A DNA stretch of 51,553 nt from an uncultured Alphaproteobacteria bacterium (lineage in GTDB: Bacteria; Pseudomonadota; Alphaproteobacteria; Rhodobacterales; Rhodobacteraceae). The translations under genes and the position numbers were made by a program. The stretch is taken from assembly GCA_902596985.1 (NCBI GenBank), contig CACJWR010000011.1:1-51553 (forward strand), given 5' to 3'. Position 1 is the stretch's first letter. Each line of letters opens with the position of its first letter. The notes beneath the pieces were generated by a model. It was not told where the DNA came from. It saw nothing but the letters and a program-made list of their open reading frames with translations, and did no database searches. Of the stretch, positions 1 to 7,710 are shown piece after piece.

Positions 1-189
1 TTTTTGTGTGGCTCCAATTTCTTCTAAAAGATCTTTTTCACTTAGAACATCTACTACCTCACTTAATATTTCTTCTGTTTGTGTTAAGTTTTTTAGCAGC
101 ATGTTTGGTTTTAGAAAATTTTCTTCTATAGAAGATAAATTCTCCATTAAGGTTTCAATCACGTAACTTTGAGCAGTTGGAAGAGACAT
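1..189 (-). CDS. Probable FlgN-type flagellar export chaperone (partial)
   Basis: This is the N-terminal 63 residues of a leftward gene that runs off the left edge of the window. It starts MSLPTAQSYV and is predicted to be almost entirely helical, with heptad-like Leu/Ile/Glu spacing, as expected of a FlgN-type chaperone for hook-associated proteins. The main support is position. It lies 28 bp downstream of flgM in a flgP-flgT-X-flgA-flgM order, and in polar flagellates flgN normally follows flgM. No strong Shine-Dalgarno sequence is visible before the ATG. FlgN sequences are poorly conserved, so the sequence itself does not prove the name. Another small helical flagellar protein is possible. 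Confidence 0.5.
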   Translation of the reverse strand, partial: MSLPTAQSYVIETLMENLSSIEENFLKPNMLLKNLTQTEEILSEVVDVLSEKDLLEEIGATQK

Positions 190-217
190 TTTAAAATCTA
201 AACTTTGGGTTAGCTCT

Positions 218-520
218 CTAAGACTCAGAATTCCAATAAGACTCGAGTAGTTTGTCAGCCAGCTTGTCGAAGTCAATAGGGTATTCACCATCTTTAATTT
301 TTTGTTTAATTCTTTCAACCGCTTCCATATTAATCGAAGGATTTTCAGCCATAACTTTCAATGCCTCTCTAGATTTACTTGTTAATACAGCATCAACCTT
401 AGATCCAGAAATGGTAGAGGGAACAGCATCGTTTGATTTCTCAGACTGCCCTTTGTTTTCTGTAATTACCCTAGAGACATCTACTCTCTGTCCAGTAATA
501 TTTTTTATTGATCCAACCAT
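218..520 (-). CDS. flgM: Anti-sigma-28 factor FlgM
   Basis: FlgM binds the flagellar sigma factor FliA and holds it inactive until it is exported through the finished hook-basal body. The 100-residue product has the usual FlgM layout. A polar, probably disordered N-terminal half is followed by a conserved C-terminal helical region with the segment SREALKVMAENPSINMEAV and then RIKQKIKDGEYPID, which matches the sigma-binding part of the family. The start is supported by AGGAG about 8 bases upstream of the ATG. It follows flgA in the leftward operon. Its target, fliA, is encoded at 7711-8415 in the divergent operon, so both halves of the checkpoint are in this window. Confidence 0.9.
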   Translation of the reverse strand: MVGSIKNITGQRVDVSRVITENKGQSEKSNDAVPSTISGSKVDAVLTSKSREALKVMAENPSINMEAVERIKQKIKDGEYPIDFDKLADKLLESYWNSES

Positions 521-553
521 TTTATTTCTCCTGACTCTCTATACGACATAAAA

Positions 554-1297
554 TTAATAAATTTTACGAAAAATTGATATTTTTTTCTCACTTTTTACAA
601 ATCCTTCAACAGTTTTATTGCTAGATATATTTTTTGCTAATATTCTATCGCCCTTTGCACCATTACTAAGTGCTATTCCTTCCATTGCAACATAAATTTC
701 ACCGATGTTATTCTCAATTATTATTCTTTGATTTTTATAAACTAGCCAGTCTGGGTTCAAATGAATGGCTTTTAAGATTGACCCCTTTTGCAAGCTTTTT
801 TTAAGGCGTTTTCCTAACACAAGTTTTAAGTCGTCAAAAGCTCCCCTTGAAAGTAATTTGTTTTTATGGGTCAAAATTAAGTCAGCCTCCTCAATTCTGT
901 CACCCTTTTGTTTTGGTTTTACTAGTATAAAGACAGCTTGCGTATTTTGTGATTTGCTCTTCTCGGAGAAATTTTGTGCTAGCTTTATCTTATCTTTTTC
1001 TGGAGACCCAGTTACCTTATTTCTGAAGCTATAGCGCCATGAATTGTTATCCGTACACGTAAGTCTAATTGTTTTCCAAGATTTATCCCTCTTAGAGATA
1101 ACAATCTTATCACTTGAACACCCAGTAAAAACTCTATTTTTCTTTATAACAGGTTGAGCACTTACCCCTTGCTCACTTAACCTTTGAATTATTAAATCAA
1201 CTAAATTTGTACCAGAGATTCTTTCCTGCGAGGATAAACTTTCAATTGTGAAGCTGCACCAAATTGCAATCAGTAGTAACACCCTTTTTATGACCAC
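554..1297 (-). CDS. flgA: Flagellar P-ring assembly chaperone FlgA
   Basis: FlgA is a periplasmic chaperone needed to assemble the FlgI P-ring. The product has an N-terminal signal peptide (hydrophobic LLLIAIWCSFTI) and a C-terminal SAF-like/FlgA domain. In that domain the segment GIALSNGAKGDRILAKNISS, followed by a short beta-strand ending FVKS, is the family signature. I chose GTG at 1297. A strong GGAGGG sits five bases before it and forms the last codons of the preceding gene, whose stop TAA abuts the start, so the two genes look translationally coupled. A TTG at 1309 would place the start codon upstream of that ribosome site. Length (247 aa) is normal for FlgA. Confidence 0.85.
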   Translation of the reverse strand: MVIKRVLLLIAIWCSFTIESLSSQERISGTNLVDLIIQRLSEQGVSAQPVIKKNRVFTGCSSDKIVISKRDKSWKTIRLTCTDNNSWRYSFRNKVTGSPEKDKIKLAQNFSEKSKSQNTQAVFILVKPKQKGDRIEEADLILTHKNKLLSRGAFDDLKLVLGKRLKKSLQKGSILKAIHLNPDWLVYKNQRIIIENNIGEIYVAMEGIALSNGAKGDRILAKNISSNKTVEGFVKSEKKISIFRKIY

Positions 1298-1298
1298 T

Positions 1299-1727
1299 TT
1301 ACCCTCCAAAATAATAAATATTATTTTGTTTATAATTTAGTTGTTCATCTAACTCGAAATCTATACCCTTCATGAGCTTCGATATTTGGTTGATACTTGG
1401 AAGATGGATGGTCTTATCCGCAATCATATAGTTTATATTCTTGTTCCTGAAGGCATGTTTATTGAGCGAAACTATAGCTAACTGAAGAAAACTCGTATTC
1501 AAACCACTGCCATCATAGTATTTTTCTATTATTAAGTTTAAACTCTCTCCAGGCAAAATTCTATGTTTGTTAAAATAATCTGGGTCTTGAGCGAACTCAT
1601 TCGATCTATCTGAAAACTCAGAGGCATTGTTGTATTGTAGAACAACAAATGGCTCAGCGCTTAGATAGTTATTAGCTATAAAAGCTTTCAAAAATAAGAA
1701 TAAGAAAAAGTAATTTTTTAGCATCAC
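1299..1727 (-). CDS. Secreted LysM/FimV-N-like protein in the flagellar operon
   Basis: This is a 142-residue product with a signal peptide (hydrophobic residues 5-17, probable cleavage after LSA near residue 24). Residues 56-111 resemble the peptidoglycan-binding LysM-like module at the N terminus of FimV/TspA proteins. They contain ILPGESLNLI, then a region ending NINYMIADKTIHLPS, which corresponds to the FimV pattern 'F..gN.N.l..g..L..P'. It starts with ATG overlapping the flgT stop by four bases, and its last codons form the ribosome site of flgA, so it is translated between FlgT and FlgA. Vibrio flgOPT loci place FlgO nearby, but this protein does not look like FlgO. A role in anchoring the H-ring/P-ring to peptidoglycan is inference only. 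Confidence 0.75.
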   Translation of the reverse strand: MMLKNYFFLFLFLKAFIANNYLSAEPFVVLQYNNASEFSDRSNEFAQDPDYFNKHRILPGESLNLIIEKYYDGSGLNTSFLQLAIVSLNKHAFRNKNINYMIADKTIHLPSINQISKLMKGIDFELDEQLNYKQNNIYYFGG

Positions 1728-2860
1728 ATACTACCTAAAAATTGAATTGATTTTCCATTTAGTTTATTCAACTCTAAAGAGCTATTTAACGGAAGTAGGA
1801 TTGATTTGTTTTCTAAAACCTGGTCTACTCTCAATATATTAAAAGGCGTTTGTTCACCTTTGGTAACTGCTAAGGCAGATAACTTTATTCCATGCCTTTT
1901 TCCTAAGGGGACTTCTATTTTTCCATTTTTTACTGCTATCATGCTATTAATCTTCCTGCATACAAGATTGTCAGTTATGTCGGCCGCGTGCTCTTTGGCT
2001 GCAACTAAAAGGGGCTCAATAATGTCGCTTTTACTGCTTTTTAATAAAAGATTAATTGTTCTCCAGGGGCCACCAGACTTAAATAGAGCTTCAATAGATT
2101 TATTCTTGGAAAACGAAAGGGAGTAGGAACTACCTTCATAAATTTCAGTGTCGAATTTTATTATAAGACTATTGTAATAAGTAAAACCAACCAATTTCTG
2201 GCGTTCGGAAATTGATATCGATGATACCGCTGCATAGTCTCCGTATCGAGTTCTATCTCTTCCTGAGGTTAGAGAAATGTAATCATAGTCGTCTTTTGTG
2301 GATATAAGCTGATCTTGATCAAGCAGTATAGTAGAGTAATCTGTAAGATTTATGTCAGGTGCAGACTTTATGGAACTCAAAACGCCATTAATCAACTCAT
2401 CAGCAAGTGAATGCACCCAATGGGGTGCGGAGGGATCGATTTCAATTTTTGGTTGATATATGGATAAGCTTTTTAACGCTTTATTATCGCAACCTTTATT
2501 CTTAAGTTGACCAACCGCAGATCTTATTTTGATAACAAAATGCGTATCTGATTTATCTTCTGAAATTATAGTGTAATCAAGTATTTGACTTGATGGTTGT
2601 ACCACTAGGTTTTCCTGGATTGATGTATCGGTATTCACTGCAGAAAACCCGTTAATCTTCGCGCCTCCATGAAGAGCAGCGAGGTAAAGTGCGTCTTCTA
2701 GTGCTCTCCGACGAGAGCTATTAATATTTTCATCATTCTGAATGATGGCTCTCCCTGTCGTTTCTATGAATCTAATGGTGTCTTCTGCGAAAGCCTTGCT
2801 TAATACAACTGAAAAAATAGCTGCAAGGGCAAAAATCATATAAAAAACAAGTAATCTCAT
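1724..2860 (-). CDS. flgT: FlgT-like flagellar H-ring protein
   Basis: FlgT builds the H-ring that surrounds the LP-ring in the Vibrio polar motor and is needed to place the T-ring and stators. The product is 378 aa, the same size as Vibrio FlgT. It has a signal peptide ending near KAFAE. The N-terminal domain starts FIETTGRAIIQ and continues through RRRALEDALYLAALHGGAKI to a QENLVVQPSSQILDY segment, the FlgT-N pattern. A middle domain follows, then a C-terminal domain with VPLGKRHGIKLSALAVTKG, which matches the FlgT-C 'LG.RHGVK.GD' motif. The gene lies between the FlgP-like lipoprotein gene and the LysM-like gene. I am confident of the family; the ring function is inferred from Vibrio. Confidence 0.8.
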   Translation of the reverse strand: MRLLVFYMIFALAAIFSVVLSKAFAEDTIRFIETTGRAIIQNDENINSSRRRALEDALYLAALHGGAKINGFSAVNTDTSIQENLVVQPSSQILDYTIISEDKSDTHFVIKIRSAVGQLKNKGCDNKALKSLSIYQPKIEIDPSAPHWVHSLADELINGVLSSIKSAPDINLTDYSTILLDQDQLISTKDDYDYISLTSGRDRTRYGDYAAVSSISISERQKLVGFTYYNSLIIKFDTEIYEGSSYSLSFSKNKSIEALFKSGGPWRTINLLLKSSKSDIIEPLLVAAKEHAADITDNLVCRKINSMIAVKNGKIEVPLGKRHGIKLSALAVTKGEQTPFNILRVDQVLENKSILLPLNSSLELNKLNGKSIQFLGSM

Positions 2861-2878
2861 TTTTACTGCTTTGTTCCT

Positions 2879-3409
2879 TTATGCCACGCTACGTGCTTGT
2901 CTTAGCAAATAGCTTAGCGTGTCCTTATCGATCTCTAATAAAACCTCATAAGTATCACTCCCGGTGGGATTAATCCTAACAGTTCTTGCTCCTCGAATTG
3001 TTCCTGAGACGATACCTCTGAACGTATCATTTTGTACCATCAAGTCGATTACAGTGGTATTACCCTCAACTTTTAAACCATGGATTTGCTCCGCGAGATC
3101 GCGCATTGCAGCCATTCTTGCGGATCTAATTGCCATTAGTCTCTTCTGGTTAGCAGAACGTCCTGGCTGTGATGAAACTACCGCATATCCCATAGCACTT
3201 ATCGTAGGTACATTTGCTACTGATGCATCTAGTACTTCGTTTATAGCAGCCAAATGCGCGGCATCTTCACCTTTATTACTTAAAACATTTAAGGTTGTCT
3301 CTGCACCTTTTTCGTCCAAGTTAGTTAGAAAACTGGACTGACAACCACTTATAATTAAAGCTAATCCAATTGATGGAATAAGCATCTTGATCTTTTTCTC
3401 TTTATTCAT
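2879..3409 (-). CDS. flgP: FlgP-like LPP20-family outer-membrane lipoprotein
   Basis: This is the first gene of the leftward flagellar operon. The 176-residue product has a lipoprotein signal peptide with lipobox ISGC (Cys at about residue 23). An LPP20/FlgP domain follows: KRLMAIRSARMAAMRDLAEQ, then GLKVEGNTTVIDL, then ISGTIRGARTVR-like and a C-terminal strand YEVLLEID. FlgP forms the basal disk in Campylobacter and belongs to the flgOPT set needed for the outer part of the Vibrio polar motor. The ATG has AAGG eight bases upstream. A sigma-54-type promoter on this strand lies 37-51 bases upstream. LPP20 lipoproteins also occur outside flagella, but the flgT neighbour makes FlgP the best call. 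Confidence 0.8.
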   Translation of the reverse strand: MNKEKKIKMLIPSIGLALIISGCQSSFLTNLDEKGAETTLNVLSNKGEDAAHLAAINEVLDASVANVPTISAMGYAVVSSQPGRSANQKRLMAIRSARMAAMRDLAEQIHGLKVEGNTTVIDLMVQNDTFRGIVSGTIRGARTVRINPTGSDTYEVLLEIDKDTLSYLLRQARSVA

Positions 3410-3445
3410 TTTATGACCTTATCTTTTAAAAGCATAACGAGTGAT

Positions 3446-3461
3446 TGCATTTTTTATGCCA
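3446..3461 (-). promoter_or_regulatory. Sigma-54 (-24/-12) promoter motif for the flgP-flgT operon
   Basis: Read leftward, the sequence is TGGCATAAAAAATGCA. The invariant GG and GC dinucleotides are separated by exactly ten bases, the diagnostic RpoN spacing. The -12 box is ATGC rather than TTGC. It lies about 40 bases before the flgP start and shares the TGGCAT -24 block with the divergent flhA motif. Confidence 0.6.
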
Positions 3462-3497
3462 TCTTAACTTTCTAACCCGTTTTGTTTTAATAAGGAA

Positions 3498-3513
3498 TGG
3501 CATGATAGTTGCT
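3498..3513 (+). promoter_or_regulatory. Sigma-54 (-24/-12) promoter motif for the flhA operon
   Basis: The sequence TGGCATGATAGTTGCT has GG (3499-3500) and GC (3511-3512) separated by ten bases and a full TTGC -12 element, an excellent match to the RpoN consensus. The predicted start of transcription near 3524 leaves a leader of about 110 bases before flhA. This implies a FlrC/FleR-type activator elsewhere in the genome. Confidence 0.75.
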
Positions 3514-3633
3514 TCTTTCTCTTATTGAGGGTCTAAAAACAACTAAAAAAGCCCCTTTAAGTAGTTTAATAAGTTAATTTTTATAAGTTATTGACACATA
3601 ATGACTTATTTTTGACAAGGAGAAGCAAGAGTC

Positions 3634-5733
3634 ATGGAATTGACAAGAAGTAGTACCTCATTGACCGGCAATCTTTCAGATATTCTTAAATCTGGTATAT
3701 TACCACTAGGTATCATTGTGCTTGTCGCTATGATGGTGTTACCACTTCCAGTCTTTTTGCTAGATGTTTTTTTTGTTTCAAACATTTTGATTTCTTTAGT
3801 GATTTTAATGGTAGCTATGCATACCTTTAGACCCCTCGATTTTTCGAGTTTTCCTAACCTTTTGTTGATAGCAACAGTGCTTAGATTAGCCTTAAACGTC
3901 GCCTCAACGAGAGTAGTATTAGGGCAAGGACATACAGGGAATGATGCTGCAGGCCAAATTATTGAAGCTTTTGGTAACTTCATCGTTTCAGGCAATTACG
4001 CAGTGGGTATTTTTGTCTTCATAATTTTAGTTATTATAAATCTAGTCGTGATAACGAAGGGAGCAGGCCGCGTTTCAGAAGTATCAGCTCGTTTCACATT
4101 AGACGCGATGCCAGGGAAACAAATGGCCATTGATGCAGATTTAAATGCAGGTGTTTTGACCGCTGAAGAGGCTACAAATAGGCGAGAGGAGATAGCACAA
4201 GAAGCCGACTTCTATGGATCAATGGACGGAGCGTCAAAATTTGTTAAGGGTGATGCAATTGCATCTATTTTAATTTTAGCCATTAATATTATCGGTGGAT
4301 TAATCATCGGAATAAGTCAATATGATTTGCCCGTATCTACAGCAGCTGAGACGTATATTCTTTTATCAATTGGGGACGGTCTTGTAGCTCAAATCCCGTC
4401 TTTACTATTAGCAATTTCGACGGCAATCATTGTAACTCGTGTTTCCTCTAAGCAGGATATGGCATCTCATATTGGTGACCAACTCAGCATATCAAGAGCC
4501 TGGATCCCGGTTTCAGCCGTATTGCTCCTAATAGGCTTTGTTCCAGGAATGCCAAATCTACTATTCATTGCATCGGCAATAGTTGCAGCAACTGCTGGGT
4601 TTCTTGCTCGCAGAGTGGAAAGAAAGAAGGAAATTAAAACAGAGGGTGAAAATGAAGATGATAAGATTCAAGAAGAAACTGATGGAGATCAACTCAGATT
4701 AGAAGATGTGACGGACTATTCACCCGTGTCTGTTCAATTAGGTTATGGCCTAGTAGAAATGGTAGATGATGATACAGGTGGCCCTCTTGTTGAACGAATT
4801 ACCGGTATAAGAAAGCAAGTGTCAAAAGCACTCGGTTTTATCATTCCTGCAGTTAGGATTCGAGATGATTTAACCCTGGCATCTAATCAGTATAGAATAA
4901 GAATAGGACAGACTATAGTTGGAGATGATGTTATTTATCCCGACAGAAAATTGGCTATTCCAGGCGATGATACAAACATTAAGTTGGATGGAATTGAGGT
5001 AAAAGATCCCTCCTTTGGAATGGATGCTACATGGATACTTCCTTCTCAGCAAAATGAAGCTGAAGAAAAAGGATACGTGGTTGTAGCTCCTGAGTCTGTA
5101 TTAGCCACGCATTTGAGCCAGATTTTTTATAAGCATTCTGGCAAGTTGATTGGTCAAGATGATGTTCAAACTCTATTAGATAATCTCTCTCAGACTGCTC
5201 CGAGTCTTGTTGAGTCACTAGTTCCTAAATTGGTTCCTCTCCATAATCTTACTGGAGTTTTAAGAGAATTACTTTCTGAGAGAGTACCTATAAGTGATCT
5301 ACGAATTATTCTCGAGTCTTTAGCTGGATTGGTGGGAAAGAATTTAAGTGTGATTGAAACAGCTGAGGCAATTAGACCTAACTTGGCAGGTCTGTTAATA
5401 CAACAGGTTGCTCCTTTGAATAAAGCTCTACCAGTTATCACTTTTAATTCTGAGCTAGAACACATGCTTATAAAGATGGCTAAACAAAACGGAGAGGAAG
5501 GTTTGGTTTTAGATAATGAATTGGCAACAAAGCTAATTTCTAATATCTCTGAGCTTAATCAGAAACTTGTTTCTGAAGGAAATACTGCGGTGCTTGTAGT
5601 TTCACCAAATATTCGAAGACAAATTTCAGGAATAATGCGGCAACACGTAGAGGATTTGATCGTCCTATCATTTACTGAATTGCCAGATAATAGAAAGGTA
5701 AATGTCGTAGCAACTATAGATGGAGGATCTTGA
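3634..5733 (+). CDS. flhA: Flagellar type III export gate protein FlhA
   Basis: FlhA is the central membrane and cytoplasmic-ring subunit of the flagellar type III secretion export gate. The 699-residue length is normal. The N-terminal half (to about residue 330) has multiple transmembrane helices. It carries the FHIPEP-family signature in LLIATVLRLALNVASTRVVL and the loop DAMPGKQMAIDADLNAG, with the conserved Asp residues involved in proton-driven export. After a charged linker near residues 335-350 comes the soluble FlhA-C domain (VQLGYGLVEMV, GIRKQVSKALGFIIPAVRIRD), which binds chaperone-substrate complexes. AAGGAG lies 11 bases before the ATG. It is the first gene of a rightward flhA-flhF-flhG-fliA operon. 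Confidence 0.97.
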   Translation: MELTRSSTSLTGNLSDILKSGILPLGIIVLVAMMVLPLPVFLLDVFFVSNILISLVILMVAMHTFRPLDFSSFPNLLLIATVLRLALNVASTRVVLGQGHTGNDAAGQIIEAFGNFIVSGNYAVGIFVFIILVIINLVVITKGAGRVSEVSARFTLDAMPGKQMAIDADLNAGVLTAEEATNRREEIAQEADFYGSMDGASKFVKGDAIASILILAINIIGGLIIGISQYDLPVSTAAETYILLSIGDGLVAQIPSLLLAISTAIIVTRVSSKQDMASHIGDQLSISRAWIPVSAVLLLIGFVPGMPNLLFIASAIVAATAGFLARRVERKKEIKTEGENEDDKIQEETDGDQLRLEDVTDYSPVSVQLGYGLVEMVDDDTGGPLVERITGIRKQVSKALGFIIPAVRIRDDLTLASNQYRIRIGQTIVGDDVIYPDRKLAIPGDDTNIKLDGIEVKDPSFGMDATWILPSQQNEAEEKGYVVVAPESVLATHLSQIFYKHSGKLIGQDDVQTLLDNLSQTAPSLVESLVPKLVPLHNLTGVLRELLSERVPISDLRIILESLAGLVGKNLSVIETAEAIRPNLAGLLIQQVAPLNKALPVITFNSELEHMLIKMAKQNGEEGLVLDNELATKLISNISELNQKLVSEGNTAVLVVSPNIRRQISGIMRQHVEDLIVLSFTELPDNRKVNVVATIDGGS

Positions 5734-5757
5734 TGAAAACTAAAATGGGAGAAAAAA

Positions 5758-6918
5758 ATGACTACATATAAGTTTCTAGCTTCTGACAGTGCTAGTGCTA
5801 TGGAGGAAGTTGTAAAGAAGCTGGGCCCAGACGCACTCATAGTATCTACTTCAAAAAGGGGAAATAAGGTAGAGATTGAAGCAACAAACGACTTTTCTAG
5901 CCAACAGAAACAAAAAGATATTAGAGATAATTTTTCTGATGTATTACATTCAAAAATAGATTTTTTGAGGGAAAAACAGCGGAATCGTATTTACAGTAGA
6001 ACATCTAATGAATTTGACGTTAGCAACTCAGGAAATAGTTTAATCAACCAAAATCAATCATCAGAAATGGTAAAGCTTCAAGAGCAAATAAAACATTTGC
6101 AAAATATGCTTTCAGGAATGGTCATCACTGATGAAAAAGGATTGAATGAAAAGACAGGAAATTCTATTTCGCTCAAACTTCGACAGTTAGAATTTACACC
6201 CGAGATAGTTTCTTCTTTGAAGCCAGCTTATGACGGATTGAATATCGATAGAGGGCTTAGTGCATTTGTGAAAGCATTTGCCAATAGATTAGCTTGTGAT
6301 GAGATTCAAGATATTTTTAAATCGCAAGTAATATTTGTTATTGGCCCGAGTGGAGCGGGAAAAACAACATTATCCGCCAAGCTTGCGGCTAGGATTATGG
6401 AAGAAAACAAACAAGTGAGACCAACATTAGTGTCAACTGAAAGTCAAGTTGTCAATAGGCGGGATGACCTAGCTTATTATTCTAAGTTGCTTAACATCCC
6501 AAAACTCAACTATCGGCTTGATAAGAATTGTAAAAATTTTACAAGTATTTGTGCGGGTCAAAAGATAGTTGATTTATCTTTAATCGCAGAAGAAAGTAAA
6601 TATTTGGTTCAAAATGTGAGAGAGCAATTGGGTGCAACAAAAGTCACGACTGTTCTCTGCCTTCCTTCGGGTAGTAGTAGACAACTACTAAGTAGTCAAA
6701 TTGATACATTTAAGGACTTTCAGCCAATCATTGCCTTTACAAAGGTTGATGAGTGTCAACTTTACGCAAGAGAGTTGTGTGTATTAGCTAATAAAAATGT
6801 TAAGCTTGGGTTTATGACTGGGTCAAAAACAATATTAAGCTCATTAGCGCTTACTGAGCCAAATGTATTGGCAACTCATTTAGATACTTATATTACTGAC
6901 GAGTTAAACGATGAGTAA
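5758..6918 (+). CDS. flhF: FlhF-like flagellar SRP-GTPase homologue, degenerate active site
   Basis: FlhF normally marks the cell pole and recruits the first flagellar ring proteins. The N terminus (YKFLASDSASAMEEVVKKLGPDALIVST) is the typical FlhF B domain. It is followed by a variable linker and an SRP-type NG region. The P-loop GPSGAGKTT (about residues 195-203) and a TKVD specificity motif (about residue 327) are present. The rest is eroded. The usual DTxRIGA segment reads STESQVV, and the DTAG/G3 motif is replaced by VDLSLI. GTP binding may remain, but hydrolysis by the known mechanism looks unlikely. GGGAG lies seven bases before the ATG. The end overlaps flhG by eight bases. At 386 aa it is shorter than many FlhF proteins. 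Confidence 0.85.
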   Translation: MTTYKFLASDSASAMEEVVKKLGPDALIVSTSKRGNKVEIEATNDFSSQQKQKDIRDNFSDVLHSKIDFLREKQRNRIYSRTSNEFDVSNSGNSLINQNQSSEMVKLQEQIKHLQNMLSGMVITDEKGLNEKTGNSISLKLRQLEFTPEIVSSLKPAYDGLNIDRGLSAFVKAFANRLACDEIQDIFKSQVIFVIGPSGAGKTTLSAKLAARIMEENKQVRPTLVSTESQVVNRRDDLAYYSKLLNIPKLNYRLDKNCKNFTSICAGQKIVDLSLIAEESKYLVQNVREQLGATKVTTVLCLPSGSSRQLLSSQIDTFKDFQPIIAFTKVDECQLYARELCVLANKNVKLGFMTGSKTILSSLALTEPNVLATHLDTYITDELNDE

Positions 6919-7690
6919 CTCTATAGCAATAGCTAGTGGAAAGGGTGGTGTTGGCAAAACCACGATTGCCGTAAATTTAGCTCTAACATTATCTCAAATG
7001 GGTTCCAAGATTTCATTAATGGATGCTGACTTTGGCTTGGCTAATGCCCATATAATGTTAGGCATCAACGCTAAAAGAACAATAAGAGATATGTTAAAGA
7101 AGGACTTGCCTGTTGAAGATGTGATTGAAACGGGTCCTAATGGTGTCAAATTTATCTCTGGAGGCAGTGGCTTAATTGATATTTTAAATGTCGAGCAAAA
7201 TTCAATGTTCCAGCTTATTAATTCAATAAACCCAATAGAGAAATACACTGACTCTTTGGTCGTTGACATACCAGCCGGCGCATCCGATCAATCTATGACC
7301 TTTGCATCCGCGGTCGATAAGCTGGTTATTGTACTAGTAGGTGAACCTACTAGTTTTATGGACGCATACACATTTATTAAGTCGGCAAATTTAGCGTATG
7401 ATATTCAAAACTTTTCGGTTGTTGTGAATATGGTTGATAATGAAAAATCAGCACAGCAAATATTTAATAAATTTCAGAACGCGGTCATTAAGTTCTTTGA
7501 TGCAAATCTAACGTTTGCTGGAGGGATTCCTAGATCTAAAAAAGTTCAAAACGCTATATTAAAAAAAGCCCCTATAGTCTTAGATAAGGAAGCTGAATTA
7601 GAGAAACTTGCTTTTCAAAGGGTAGCAAAAAATATCATTAAGGCTAGAGAAAATAAACATAATGGTATACGATTTTTCTCGAAAAGTTGA
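6911..7690 (+). CDS. flhG: FlhG/FleN MinD-type ATPase, flagellar number regulator
   Basis: FlhG (FleN, YlxH) is a MinD/ParA-family ATPase that limits flagellar number and, in gamma-proteobacteria, restrains the sigma-54 activator. The product has the deviant Walker A KGGVGKTT at residues 11-18, the switch I MDADFGLANAH and the switch II VDIPAGAS. The N terminus starts directly with the ATPase fold (MSNSIAIASGKGG). The usual FlhG extension with the DQAxxLR motif that activates FlhF hydrolysis is absent. The start cannot be moved upstream because an in-frame TAA sits two codons before the ATG. A basic tail (RENKHNGIRFFSKS) could be a remnant of the membrane-targeting helix. Confidence 0.92.
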   Translation: MSNSIAIASGKGGVGKTTIAVNLALTLSQMGSKISLMDADFGLANAHIMLGINAKRTIRDMLKKDLPVEDVIETGPNGVKFISGGSGLIDILNVEQNSMFQLINSINPIEKYTDSLVVDIPAGASDQSMTFASAVDKLVIVLVGEPTSFMDAYTFIKSANLAYDIQNFSVVVNMVDNEKSAQQIFNKFQNAVIKFFDANLTFAGGIPRSKKVQNAILKKAPIVLDKEAELEKLAFQRVAKNIIKARENKHNGIRFFSKS

Positions 7691-7710
7691 TTTTACAACC
7701 TGGAAAAAAA

